DNA of 64,000 nt from Casuarius casuarius (GCA_003342895.1 PTFA01000081.1:3614434-3678433); one strand, 5' to 3'. Counted from the stretch's first letter, positions 1 through 10,934 are shown. The notes: generated by a model from the sequence alone, not told the origin. A program made the numbers and translations.

Positions 1-1640
1 AAACATCAAAACCAGGCTCTCCATGCCATATGGCTCCTGGAGGCTGCTTCTGTGCAGGAAGGAACATANCCTCCTTCACTTCATCCTTGCTATTTAATGG
101 CTGTATGCTCTATGGGAGCTGGTTCCATCCTTTCTCAGGAGAAGATGGAACACTTCCTAAGCCTACTCATGAGTTAAATCCCCAAACTCACCCTTCATGC
201 AAGGCTTGCACATGTTTTCTCTAGCAATGGCTCTGCATTAGCGGTGTAAATTTTCTATTTGCTGTTTGAAAGACAGCGAATGTGCACAACTGATGATGTG
301 GAGAAAGGACAGCGGTTTGTCTCCCACTTCAATATCTTTGCCCACTGATTNAGTGTATCCTCTTCCATCTCTGACGCAAAGGCGTATCACAACTCACTGG
401 CTGGAGATCAGATCATGTAGAGGTTTATATTACTCATAAATCATGGCACAGAGAAATCTAACACGAGTCCTCAAAAGCTTCTGGTCATGTTGTGGCTCAC
501 CAAAGATCTCTCATCCAAGCCCTTATTTCTTGCTAAGGACCAATCTTACTTGTGGAGCTAGAGAGTGGCAGCAGCAATAATTTGGGGATCTTAGGTCTTA
601 GATATATTTTGAGTTAACTTTGTGACATTAAGAAGCTGATGCAGTGGAATTTTTGTATAATGAAATGTCTTTGCAGCATCAAAGTCTATGATTAATTCTT
701 AATGGTAGTCCACAAAAGTGCTTGTAGTTTTGGACAAAAGGTTGCAGCTATCTAGCGGAGTTCACAAGGGAATCAAAGTCTCCAAGCTTGACAGGAGTGG
801 CCTAGGACAGGTCTACTTGGTCTTTTGTGGACAGACTTTAGCTTTGTCTGCTCACTCTTCGAGACAGCTGGGTGTAAACTATTTCTACTACAGAAGTTAA
901 GTGTTCATGTAAAGTAGCTCTCTGCCTGAACCAATAACCCCTGCTGAGGGTCTGAGCTTATTATGTCAACAATCAGCTTATTAGGCATAGAACTTTTTTT
1001 TTTTGGGGGGGGGGGAATTTTTTTGAATTTTTTGTTCCAACTGATTCTTATCGAATGGGTTTGGTTTAGTTTGTAAAAAGAAAGTGCATCTGTACCCTAG
1101 AGGCATTGTAAAAAGACTTGTGGAAGAAACAAAGGGGGAAAGTCTTGTAGAAAGTCTCAGGCCACATGAGAGGGGAGATGAAATGAGTTTACATTTACCA
1201 TAGAGGTGTGGTTTAGCCCAAGGCCCGGTGTAACCCATAGAGAGCAAGCTGAAAGAGCTGTATGGTTCAGAAGAAAGTCTTTAGACCTTCCAGGATCCTG
1301 TACCATCACAGAGGACTTGATGCAGCCCAGAGAATCTGCCAGAGCTATAAGGAAGCTGATACAGAGTATTCTGCACAAAGTTTACTTCTAGGGTTTTAAG
1401 AGAAGTTTTGCACAAATTTCTAAGCTCACTGTCTGCTTTTCTCATTTTCTCTGTCATGTGGCTCACCAGGATTAAACAGTGAACAGAGCTACAGGTGAGG
1501 TTACAGGGAAGGATGTGTGCAAGTTGCAGGGGACATATCAAGGTCAACAGAAGGCCAGCCAGCTGGAGTCTAATTCTCAGGAAGGGGCGTTGGAAAGAGG
1601 ATCCGTGGTGTGTGCTTAGAAGACTCAGACTAGGGTGATG
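1..1640. other. Gene-free stretch
   Basis: No gene, RNA gene or recognisable repeat copy is visible here. Frames are broken by frequent stops on both strands, and CpG is rare, as in methylated vertebrate DNA. The short open frames at 718-900 and 981-1247 overlap other frames and resemble nothing known. Single N bases occur at 68 and 351. The only low-complexity feature is the T/G run near 1000, listed separately. Confidence 0.7.
994..1015. repeat. Adjacent T11 and G11 homopolymer runs
   Basis: Eleven T are followed directly by eleven G, and then by more T-rich sequence to about 1032. This is simple low-complexity DNA. The exact run lengths are a likely place for sequencing error or length polymorphism. 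Confidence 0.9.
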
Positions 1641-1659
1641 CTTGGACTTTGCTCATCAG

Positions 1660-1918
1660 GCAGAGGCTTGCCACACGTGTCATGGGGATTCAGGCAGTCT
1701 GTTGAATGTTCAATTATGGAAGCATGATCAGATCTGCTGTTTAGAGACAGTGGTCATCTCCCCTTTCACTGTCAACTACAGAGCAGTGCTTTCAGGTGAT
1801 TTCCCCATCTGTCTACAAGCTTTGGTAAGAGAAAACAGGCAAATAATCTTTAGTGATAGGCATATTCAAAGAGAAGAACCTTCTGTGAAGCGGGAAAGTA
1901 TGGAAAGGAGTTCAGCAG
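1660..1918 (+). other. Weak internal-exon candidate
   Basis: The segment is open for 86 codons from an acceptor-like AG at 1658-1659, preceded by a modest pyrimidine stretch. It ends at a perfect donor word, CAG|GTGAGT, with the GT at 1919-1920. The frame stops two codons into the presumed intron. The upstream in-frame stop is at 1636-1638 and no in-frame ATG starts the frame, so it could only be an internal exon. The predicted peptide resembles no family I know. A short GDSGSLL string in it is like the trypsin GDSGGPL motif, but the catalytic context is absent and I treat it as chance. An open frame of this length next to a good donor is expected occasionally by chance in 64 kb. Confidence 0.1.
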
Positions 1919-1929
1919 GTGAGTGAAGA

Positions 1930-2315
1930 ATATCTTCTGAAACATAGAAGAAGGGAGACTTTTCCGTGGGGAAATCCAATTTTTATTTTAAAAAGTGTGA
2001 AGACGTTCTTCTGCTTAGCATAGACGTAAAGCAACACAACACACTGGATATCGCTCAGTAACTGCCATTTTCTTAGGTGGCTGTAACGTCTTGAAAGTTT
2101 GTCCTTTGTGATAGAAGAGGTGCCCACCTTTTAATTTCTGTATAATTAAACAATCTCCCCAAAGTTGTGTTAGTGTTGCACAGTATGTTGAATCAAACTA
2201 TGTACCTAAACACAAAATGCATCAATCTTGTAAGTTATTTTTTGTATTTATGTTATAAACAAAATAGTTGATAAAGTCTGGAGGGGAAGTGAAATTGCTT
2301 GCTACCAAGTTCTAG
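1930..2315. other. Gene-free stretch
   Basis: AT-rich sequence with no supported gene or repeat. The antisense open frame at 1912-2127 is short and unlike any known protein. Confidence 0.65.
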
Positions 2316-2316
2316 T

Positions 2317-2373
2317 TGTGTGTGTGTGTTTGTGGTTTTTCGTTTTTTGTTTTTTCTTTTATTTTTTTTTTAT
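2317..2373. repeat. (TG)n then T-rich low-complexity tract
   Basis: About six TG units (2317-2329) are followed by a T-rich tract with scattered G, C and A to 2373. This is simple sequence. It could be the degraded tail of a retroposed element on the minus strand, since the MIR-like fragment next to it also reads on the minus strand, but no boundary or target duplication is visible. Confidence 0.85.
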
Positions 2374-2389
2374 TACAACAGTACCCTAT

Positions 2390-2545
2390 TCCTGTATGAG
2401 GAATAGGCATGGGACGATGGGTGGATGCAGCTGAAGCACTGGGAAACTGAGGTTAGGTCAGCCTGTTGGTATTAGGAACTGAACAAGAACTAGGTCCAAG
2501 ATTCCTGGTCAGCCTTGCACGAGATATTCAAGCCACTGCAAGAGA
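2390..2545 (-). repeat. MIR-like SINE fragment
   Basis: The plus strand carries the reverse complement of the MIR core region. The word GGGAAACTGAGG near 2441 is followed by an AGGTCA-like segment, then GGAACTGAACAAGAACTAGG and AAGATTCCTGG. This order matches the reversed MIR consensus: the complement of CCTCAGTTTCCC, then of the CTTGG core, then of the GAATCC box. The copy is very diverged, as expected for an old family. Its limits are approximate. Confidence 0.5.
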
Positions 2546-2819
2546 GGCTTAACCTTAAAGACATCCTCAAAGTGGCTTCTAGTACTCCTGGGTGCTAAGG
2601 CATGTGCTGTTACGGGCACAGATCTGCAATAGTAGTTTTAATGGAAGTAATATATACAACTCAGCCATCCCCTTAATATCACTGAAAACTATGCAGTGCA
2701 CATGGGCTGAATTAGCATTTCTGAATAACCTCTGCTTTTTGCACAAATGTTCCAAGGTGTTAATCCTTATGTTAGTGTAATGAGCAGGAAAAGCTTTGGG
2801 TTAAAATCCAAGCAGCATC

Positions 2820-2825
<6 letters not shown>

Positions 2826-2855
<30 letters not shown>
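2826..2855. repeat. Poly(A) tract of 30
   Basis: Thirty consecutive A are directly preceded by six T. It may be a retroposition tail, but the upstream sequence does not resemble a gene or SINE and I see no flanking target-site duplication. Confidence 0.95.
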
Positions 2856-2858
<3 letters not shown>

Positions 2859-2859
2859 T

Positions 2860-4690
2860 TTTGACATTCTTTTGAACGAACCCTATTTTGCTTGATTATT
2901 TTGTGAGTAAGAAATGTGCTCTGACTGACATCTTGTACATTGTATTTTATCTTTAGAAAGAATTTTTACAGTCTAGTTCTAAGCTGCAAAAATAGTATAG
3001 GTTTATAACTGAAAGTCTGACAGATGTTTAGCTGTTGTGGATAACAGCAAGGTTTAAGTACGTCTATTAATTTCACATGCTGGTATCATGTAAAGCAGTG
3101 AGTAAGTTCTGCAGACTGCAGCATTATAGTCAGCTTTTAAGGATACCAGCACCCTAACAAATTGTTCGTATCTCTCCTGCCTATTCTTTGTAACTCTTTG
3201 TAATGCTTCCAGTGACTACAGTGATAGACTTAGATAGAAGAGCTGATCTACTGAAAGCCGTACCCTAGAAATGAACTCCACTAATCAACTGCTCATGACT
3301 CCAACAGATGTTTCTATTTTTCAGACAATTGGAACCTCATGTTCTACTATACTTTCTTAAAATATTTTTTTCTTTTCGTATCAGCAGTAAATGCCATTAC
3401 ACATGTGAGCTTCAAAAACTTGTCACATGATACCAGGAACAAATTGTTAAGCCAGTCAGCAAGATTAAGGTTTGAAGTGGTGGTCTGCTGAAGGCAAATG
3501 GGCCTTAGCATCCAGAGGAGTGGTATATGGAACCATCACCCTGTGGTTTTGTTGTAAATGCCAATACTGTATTTCAGTCTCTTGTATGAAATTTGGAAAT
3601 GTCAGATGAACTCAGATCAAAACTCTTTTTTTCAAAGACTGAATCATTTTAGGATGTGGAGATAAACTTAAGTGATACTTTTGAGGATATGAGTATTATA
3701 CTGCTGCAACCACAGACACAGGATGAGAATTGTTTATGTGATGTTGTTATATAAGGACTTATCTCCTGAGACAGGTCAGAATCAGTGAATTTTCACATGC
3801 AGCGGAAATACAGATGTGAAGAAAATTCTTTTTATTTTGTTTGTCACATTTAACTTACCAGATCAGGATTTTCTTATTGGTAAGAGACTGATGGATTCTT
3901 GGTCGGTCAATATGTTTGTATAATTTAGGCAGAAGGGGAAATAACGTAGGTACAAAGAACGATGCATCGCTCGTTGCTCCGCAACAATGCAGCATACTCT
4001 GCTGCCCGCAAAATCAGAACTACTTAGTGGAAATGAAACACCTGTTAAAATAGTACAATGGAACCATTAAATATTGTAGGCACTGGAGACACACTTCTTT
4101 GGGATTATAGCAACTCATTTGCAAACCATTTTTCTGCTAGCCCAGAGCAATTTGCCAAGAACTTTCCCCTGCCCACAGCTGACCCACCTGGGATTGATTC
4201 AGGAGCCATAGCATTGCAGGGTTGAATAGGCAAGATGAGGAAGTCTAGCAGTATTCACAATTCATTAGACAAGCAGGATCCTGACCGAATGTGGGATTCT
4301 ATAACCAGACCTTGTTATTTCAGCCTTTCTCAAAGTAAATATATTAACTTGCTGCTGTTACTGGACTTGATTGTCACGATAAACCCAAGCACAAAGAGCA
4401 GGGTGAGTTGTAAGCTGTTTCATTAAGGGAATGGAGTAAGGTGAGAGTGAGGGTAGGGACAGGCAGTAATGGCCCCCACTGCTCTTAGGATACTAAGTAA
4501 TTCCAAAATGTTTCTGTTGATGCTGATAATTTGTAGTAAAAAAGTGTTCTGTTGGTAGGTGATTCGTATAGGGCCCAACTACACTGCTGTCGTAAAGTAC
4601 ATGTATCAGTATTTCAATTATAAAATTAGAGGTAGAATCTCAACTGATACAGATTGAATCATTAACAATGTGACCAGTAATATGCACTGG
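2860..4690. other. Gene-free AT-rich stretch
   Basis: No coding frame or repeat can be supported. CpG is nearly absent except for a small patch at about 3959-4010, where five CpG lie close together around GATGCATC and GTTGCTCCGCAAC. That patch is noted in the findings. The short frame at 4235-4426 overlaps nothing recognisable. Confidence 0.65.
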
Positions 4691-4699
4691 GCATGTTCA

Positions 4700-5950
4700 T
4701 AGTTGGTTCCAAGTTGGTGATATGCTGTCGTCTTTAAACATCATATTCCTGTTCCTTTGGCGACAAATTCTAACCTGCTGGTGCTGTTTGATTGTATCTG
4801 ATAGAACTTGAAGTTGGACTGAAGTAATGCCTTTCTTTCTAGGCATCTCTTTATATATTTCATTTTGAACAAGGAGGGAAAAGGTCTGCAGTAGAGCAGG
4901 ATGTCTCCCTGCATAGAGATGCTGAACCTTTTTATGGCTAGGAATGAGATTTCTTCTCTGCTGCATTCCCTCTCTGTGTAGAGGAGAAGGGAACCGCAAA
5001 GCCCGTGGAAGACTAGCAGACAATCTTCACTAGAACAGTGATGAGAGTGGGAGGAGGGGAATCGTTAGAGGAAGCAATCCTCCAAGCCAAGGGATGACAA
5101 GACTCCCAGAAGAGCTTGATTAGAAGTGCTGAAGTTGGCTGACAAGCCACGGATGACAACGAGTGTCAGTTTGAAATTTTGGCATGCGCCATTTGAACCT
5201 GAGAAGAGTGATTTCAGTGAAATAAAGGAGCAGGAATAGATGGAACAGAGTCTCTGATGAACCTGGAGGAGGAGAACTCCAGATGTTGCAAACAGCGTGC
5301 CCAGGGATCCTAGAAATGAAAAAAAGAGGTAGGAGATGAAGGAAACAGAGTGGGTAGTACTAGAAAAGGCAAAACTGGAGAAAAAAGAGCTCAAATCTAT
5401 TCTAAGTTGGCAGATATTTAAATGTGCAATCAGGCACGTCAGGCACTATAGGGAGAAAGAAATAAACACCGGAACAGAAGAAAAGAATAAGAGTGGACAC
5501 AAAGAAGACAGCGTTGATTAGTGGATCAGTGGAGAAGCCAGAGGGAAAAGCAGATAGAGGTTTCTTTATATGATGTAAAAGGGGAGTCTTCTTGGAGAAG
5601 AGTAAGATCACATTATCCATTGCCAGCTTGGAAATGATAAGCGAGGTCCAAAGCAAAAAGAAGTGGAGAAAGGGAGTATTTGGGGAGCAGCAGTTCTGAG
5701 GACTGGGTCAAAGGAGATGAAAGGACTGCTAAGATCATGAATGTAGGATACAGCCAAATTATAGAGGTGAAGTTCTTGTGGTAGGAAGATGGCAGGACAG
5801 AAAGGGGTGGAAGTCGGTCTTCAGGGGTGGATTTTCACCAGGAAATTGCTTCTGCAAAAGCAGAGGAAGCAAGTACAGGGGACTGACAGGCACTGACAGC
5901 TTAGTGAAGTCAGGTGACATGAGTGGAGAGCTTTAAGCAAGCAAAGTGAA
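4700..5950. other. Purine-rich (+) non-coding block
   Basis: The plus strand is strongly enriched in A and G for over 1 kb, with many GGAGA, GAAGA and AAGGAG words. Open frames occur on both strands (antisense at 4697-5023 and 5065-5394, sense at 5336-5521). Their translations are compositionally biased, Ser/Phe/Leu-rich on one strand and Lys/Glu-rich on the other, which follows from the purine bias rather than from coding selection. I recognise no repeat family. Blocks of similar texture occur at 23.6, 24.5 and 53.0 kb. Confidence 0.55.
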
Positions 5951-6300
5951 GTCATGCTGGCAATGATGTGCGTAGTGATAGGATGTGTCAATGTCTCAGT
6001 GTTCTTTACTCGGAGTCCCTTCCTCATTTTTTTTACAGCTCCCATGCATGCAAGTTCTCCTGTTGCATTGCCCATTTCTGTGAGCTTGCCACTGCCTCAG
6101 CAGCAGCCGTGCTGTGCCTCCCCACCGTGCCTCTCCGGCATCCTGCTCTCTCAGCCACAATCCTCTTGGTGAGGATGCTGCGGCGGCTACTTCCTTCTGA
6201 TGTGAGCCGAGATACAGGTTGCTGTCACCCTTGCCAAGCTGTAGGATCTGATTGAAATATGGCCTTTCTTTTCTTTGAATGCAGAGGGCCAACTTGACCA
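5950..6300. other. Small GC/CpG-enriched patch, frames open on both strands
   Basis: The skew flips to pyrimidine-rich around 6070-6170, followed by a few CpG near 6176-6212. Three overlapping open frames (5954-6172 and 5968-6255 on +, 5996-6292 on -) share this DNA. At most one could be real and none resembles a known protein. Confidence 0.45.
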
Positions 6301-7350
6301 GACTTTCTCTCTTCCACTATCTGATCTGATGTGCTTGGTCTCATTTTTCCTCTTGAACTACCTTTTGGTGCAGCTGCTTCTCAGAGTAGCCTGCCATTTG
6401 TTGATAGAGCTGATATACGGTCCACAGAAAATACATACACTGACATCAGCTAGAGTCTTTGCATTAGATCAGTTTATATCTGATTAGAGATCATTTTTCC
6501 TTTGGCTTTCATTCTTTCTTTCTCTAATGTGTTTAGGAGAGATATGGTAAGAAAAACACAAATGAAAATGTATCTGAGAGAATGTGTCAAGAGGTAATAG
6601 CAGTGAACAGAGCTCAAACGTGAGTCTTTTGGACGTAGCAACTTCCACACTGTGGGTGTCACGTTTGGACAGTGGGATCCNTGTTTTACCTTTCAAAGCA
6701 TTTAATGATGATAGCTGTTGCCAGGTTAACCTTTCCATTTAAAATAGGTGACCTGGGGGGTGTAGATACCAAAGCCTGGATAGGCAGCAAGAGTAATTTC
6801 GTTCAAATGGTTCTCCAGACTGCAGACAGCTTGGCTCAAATAATTCCCAAGCATACAGGTGTGAGACTGGGGATACCCTGTCAGGCTAATACAAGCATTT
6901 CCCCTCCCCATTCTGGGGCAAGAGAAATCCCTAAAGCCAAAGCCAGCTTTGCCTGCACCCCGGATTAAGGAGTGCCTGTAGCCTTTTGCAGGGGTGAGAG
7001 AAAGCTGTTACCCTCTGCCCTGCCTCCAGGCTTGTGGCAAGGGAGATGCAGAGATTTGTGCTCCCAGGGAAGATTTCCAAAAGCCTTGAATCTCCTGTAG
7101 GGTTTACTTGTCCCTTTGTGAGGGCAGTGACGGGAGATCTGCTCTGTCGGTAGCTGGTTGCAGCTGGGACTGTGTGGGCTACCCAGGAGAGCTGAGTCTC
7201 TGGGGATTTTCAGTCTAGCACCTCTCGCTAGTGCGTCCATGCCCTTGCTCACATACACCAGTGCCATCAATGAGTAGTCATCTGCCTGCTGCACGCCCAC
7301 AGAGCACATCAGGAAGGAAATGGCTGGGCTCTCAAAGTCAGGAATTCAAT
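6300..7350. other. Gene-free stretch
   Basis: No gene is supported. Small mutually overlapping frames occur on both strands, including an antisense frame at 6965-7309 of 114 codons that matches nothing I know. A single N lies at 6681, the first after an N-free run of more than 6 kb. Confidence 0.6.
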
Positions 7351-7351
7351 T

Positions 7352-7374
7352 AAAAAAAAAAAAAAAAAAAAAAA
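7352..7374. repeat. Poly(A) tract of 23
   Basis: An uninterrupted A23 run. The sequence upstream shows no processed-gene or SINE similarity that I can recognise, and no target-site duplication is evident. Confidence 0.95.
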
Positions 7375-7429
7375 GGCAGCCTAATATTGTACCAATTCGT
7401 CCCAGACTGAAGGAATCCTTTGCCCCATG

Positions 7430-8080
7430 ATTCATGCTGAGCTGGCCGGTCCATCCGGCAGCCGCCGTGTCAGGCAGCCACCCACTTTTGGCTGGGTGCT
7501 GGCTCTGCTGCTGCTGGCACCGGCGCCTGCAGCGTTTCAGGATTCTTTTGTTAGTCAGGGCACTGGCACTTCCGCTGGCATTTGTCGGTCTCCAGGAAGG
7601 CTTGTGTGTGAGGAGAGTTTTTTTATTATTTTGTTCGTTTACACATTTGGAACCTGACTGTTTGATTCAGCCGGCTTCCTTGCTCCCCGTTTCCGGTAGG
7701 TTTCAGCCGCTGTTTTCTGATGATTAGCCAATACCGGCTGTTCTGGTGATGAAGATGTCTCAAATCAATCCTATCCTGTCTGGCTTTCCAGGAAGAGCGT
7801 GGCCCCTCCCCGCTCCCTCCGCAGCCCCTGTCATCCCAGATTGAGATTTATCAGAGCCGCTGTGAGCAGGAAATTAGCTCCTTTACAACTTGTACTTCAC
7901 TGCTTCTCATTCGTTTTATTGTTTTAACATTTTCCAGAAAATAAGGCAGAAAACAAACCTACTTCCTCTTTAGAAAGTCCTGTTGTTAACCTGTGAAATG
8001 CTTATTTCGCTGGCAAGCTGCTGCTTATCTTTACAGCAGAATCACAAGATTAAAACACAGTTAAAGTTGAACTGAGATAA
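7430..8080. promoter_or_regulatory. Candidate conserved non-coding/regulatory segment
   Basis: This is one of the denser CpG regions of the window, with CpG-bearing words such as GGCCGGTCC, CCATCCGGCAGCC and CCGCCGTG at 7444-7470 and further CpG through 7860. It then grades into AT-rich, motif-rich sequence containing GATTAGCCAATA (near 7722), GAAATTAGCTCC (near 7870) and TTATCTTTACAG (near 8026). Lack of repeats, varied composition and clustered homeobox-, CCAAT- and GATA-like words are typical of conserved non-coding elements. Two short frames on + (7427-7657 and 7434-7727) overlap each other and are probably incidental. The call is an inference from texture; conservation was not tested. 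Confidence 0.3.
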
Positions 8081-8089
8081 AGAATAAAA

Positions 8090-8640
8090 CACCAGAAAAC
8101 ATTTGGTCATCCTTAGCATCCTAAAGATAAGGATTTCTACATACAGGCATCAAAGCTATAATGAANACCCAGGGAGGGACTGGCTGAGGAAGACTGGAAT
8201 CATGGTGCTACCTACAGACTTAGGAATGTGCCTATGATGAACTTATTTGGGGGTCTGGGTCTTCAACACTTGCACTAAATTGGCCTGATTTTTCTGAAGG
8301 GCTGAGCACCTGCTACTTCCGTGTATGGGAAATGGGCACCTTAGAAAATAACATTCAGGTAACAGAAAAGTGATTTTAGCTTATTTTATGTGTGACTTTA
8401 AAAATGGACATAATCATGTGTTCTATGTGTCTTTCCAACAGCAACATTGTTGGAAGTTTTTTTTGGAGATATGTAGAAGGAAGACACTCTCCTAATTAAT
8501 ATCAGACATTTTTGGTGTTATTCAGCATTAAAAATAAAGCTCTGTCTTTGCCAGAAGTAAATTTGGCAATTGTGTGCTCCCTGCTGCAGGAAAACAATGT
8601 CTCTCTTTAGAGCTGAGAACCAGGCTTTGGCAAAAAAATG
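8090..8640. other. Gene-free stretch with one short hairpin
   Basis: No gene is supported. TTCCAACA at 8433-8440 and TGTTGGAA at 8448-8455 form a perfect 8-bp inverted repeat with a 7-base loop. Arms this short are expected by chance in a window of this size. Confidence 0.6.
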
Positions 8641-8785
8641 AGGCCCAATGTCCATTGATCTCAATGGAAAACCTATTATTAGAAAGATCACTGTGACCAC
8701 ATCCTGCCATCATTTTGTACTGAGAACCACCACTGAGGTCAGCAGGATTTTTGTGCAAATATTTATGGCAGGATATGGCCCAATT
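8641..8785. repeat. Old fold-back (TCAATGG-type) interspersed repeat
   Basis: The left part has GGCCCAATG followed by TCCATTGATCTCAATGG. The right part has CTGAGGTCAGCAGGATTTTT, and the copy ends in GGCAGGATATGGCCCAAT. Thus the GGCCC-type end occurs in both orientations. In addition ATCCTGCCAT (8701-8710) and ATGGCAGGAT (8765-8774) are perfect inverted 10-mers. I know this palindromic style, with AGGATTTGGCCC ends around a TGACTTCAATGG core, from repeats shared by birds, turtles and crocodilians, but I cannot name the family. The copy is decayed. Confidence 0.55.
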
Positions 8786-8789
8786 CAGG

Positions 8790-9320
8790 GCGTTCTGAGG
8801 GTTGACAAGCCTTAAACTGAATTGTTCCTTCTTCATGTTGATCCTATCAGTCCACTAAAATCTGATCCATGAACAATTCCAAATCCCAGCATCTAAGTTG
8901 GTGTTGACCGAAACTGAGTAACTCAGTTCGTGCAGTTTGAACGCAGGCATGAGACAAGACTCTGGCATTGCACAATGTCCTGACTGATTATNCTGTGCCT
9001 TGGACACTGGGTGGGTTGTGTCCTTTTAACTTCTCAAGAAAACAGCAAAAAGTAAATTGTTGCTGTTTTAGATAGACCTGTGGCTTCACCAAGTGAAAAC
9101 TGTTGTTAATTGAGTAACTCAAAATTTTTGTTTTTAGCAAATGCTTTGCATATGTGACTAGTGCAGCTAATTTCCTGCTTGCCAAATTAAGTTCTATCAA
9201 CACTTATTGGAACCACTAGCTCAGATAATAAAAAGGACACTCTCTCCTTTATCCTTTTGATAGGGGAAAAATGAATTCTTTTCAGCTTACTGTACATCTG
9301 TGTTTTCACTGGACAGCAAA
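8790..9320. other. Gene-free stretch
   Basis: AT-rich sequence with no supported gene. The antisense frame at 8988-9203 has no recognisable similarity. A single N lies at 8992. Confidence 0.65.
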
Positions 9321-9324
9321 AGAC

Positions 9325-9445
9325 TGTGTCACTGACTCATTGTTTGATCCTGGGTAAATCACCTAATCCTGGTCTAGCCCAGTACCCTCATGTGTATAAA
9401 TAATGTAATGATTCTCATCTGTCTTTACAAGCTGTTAGCATAACT
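9325..9445 (+). repeat. MIR-like SINE fragment
   Basis: The order of words fits the MIR core: CACTGACTCATTGTTTGATCC, then TGGGTAAATCACCTAATC (consensus GGGCAAGTCACTTAACC), then CAGTACCCTCATGTGTA (consensus CAGTTTCCTCATCTGTA), and then an AATAATGTAATGATTC stretch. Direction is plus. The copy is old, with many substitutions, and its ends are approximate. Confidence 0.65.
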
Positions 9446-9449
9446 TAGT

Positions 9450-10760
9450 TTTTATATAATTTTAGTTTCACTTTAGTCTTTTCAAGAAGGTTTTATTCAT
9501 GAAAAAAGGAGACTTGTATCAGAGTCAAAGCTAAAAGACTTTCTCATCTCTGTTTGGGTGCCAAAATAATCAGTACTCACAGGTTTTTACAGTTTATATG
9601 AATAATAGTATTTTAGTTAATGTAAACGTTTCTTGAACCTGTATGGCGAGGCATTAAGTTTCTGCACATTCAACACTAGGAAATTGCTCTGATAAAACGA
9701 TAACCTGGCATTTTCAGCAACAGCTATGGGAACTCGAATGGCCTTTTTGAAGGTGAGAACATCCTTGTGCTATGAACCATAGTTACATGCTTCCAAGCTC
9801 TGTCGAAAAATTCCTTTTAAAATGTGAACAAGGCACAACAATGAATTGATATCTGCCTGAAAGATGGGTTGTGCTATTGCCCTGTCTATATGAAGGGTGC
9901 ATTTTATATTGCAGCCTAAAAATTGTGAAACTTTAAAAGCTTAACCATTTCCCTACGCATCAACACCTGGAGAGAAAGAAAGGAAGATACCTGAAAATAT
10001 AAATAGGCCATTCCACAATAGCATGCCTGAAATACACTTTGAACTGTAGACTGGGAAAAAAGAGCCTTTGCATTATAATCTGCATCTTTAGGGCCCAGGA
10101 CTCAGGTGTGGTTTATGGCCTTCTCCTCATGTTGTTATATGCCTAAAGAAAATTTCACTCCAATAGGAACGGAGTAGAATAGCTAATAATGAGAATAGAA
10201 TTGCATATTCTTTTTACTTTTTGCTGGAAAAAAATACCTTGCTAGTAACAAAACTTTCAGTGGAAGTGTATTAGTTTAAAAGAAACTGGTCTCTTGGAAA
10301 CTTTCCTCACTTTGAGATAAAACTTCTGGAGGGAAAAGAGTACAGGATATGAGGATCTGATAGCACAGGAGATGAGTGGTATTCCCAGTAAGAGCACTTA
10401 TAAGGCATGTGAGAGAAAGTTTCAGGTCTCTGCATTAAGTTTTGCCTGACTTCTGTCCTTGGCTTTTGTGAAAATGTTTTCCATTTTTCAACTTCAGTTT
10501 TTATCCTACCGCAAGAATAAAACTAAATGCTAAAACCTCAAAAATCTTTGCAAAATGGAATTCTTGTTTTCCAGCCAGTGCTAGACCAGAACAGATGTAT
10601 GTTTGTGGAGNGTGCTGGAAAGAGAGGTTTCCTCTTAAACAGAAAAAGTGTAATCCTTGCTACTGCACCTCAAAGGGGATGTTTGGTTCCCCTGCAGAGC
10701 TCCGTGAAGAAGCTTGTACTCAATATCACAAAGCAGCGCTAGTGTAAGTAGTAAGAACAC
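9450..10760. other. Gene-free AT-rich stretch
   Basis: No gene, structured RNA or repeat copy can be supported. The small frame at 10527-10742 resembles no known protein. A single N lies at 10611. Confidence 0.65.
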
Positions 10761-10763
10761 TAA

Positions 10764-10930
10764 TGGAGACAGCTTTGTGGTTCATGTGCTGAATTGGGAC
10801 TCAGCCTAGGTCCAGTTCTGGCTTGCCCAAAGATTTCATATTTAATCTCTCTGTGCTTTAGTTTCCTATCCATGAGAGTTTGCCTGCATGAGACATCAGT
10901 AAACTGCTTTAAGTAAAGATATGATATTAA
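10764..10930 (+). repeat. MIR-like SINE copy, near full length
   Basis: This is one of the clearest MIR copies. The 5' part GTGGTTCATGTGCTG fits the tRNA-derived head. It is followed by GGGACTCAG, GGTCCAGTTCTGGCTTGCC, TTTAATCTCTCTGTGCTTTA and GTTTCCTATCCATGAGAG, in the consensus order. The tail around AAACTGCTTTAAGTAAAG fits the MIR 3' part. MIR copies are widespread fossils in amniotes and show no sign of recent activity here. Confidence 0.7.
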
Positions 10931-10934
10931 TTTA

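Noticed and set aside
1645..1710. GDSGSLL string as a serine-protease active site
   Set aside because: The surrounding protease sequence and the other catalytic residues are missing; a chance string.
2826..2855. Processed pseudogene tail
   Set aside because: No coding-like sequence upstream and no target-site duplication.
7352..7374. Retroposed element tail
   Set aside because: Upstream sequence resembles no known SINE or gene and no flanking duplication is seen.
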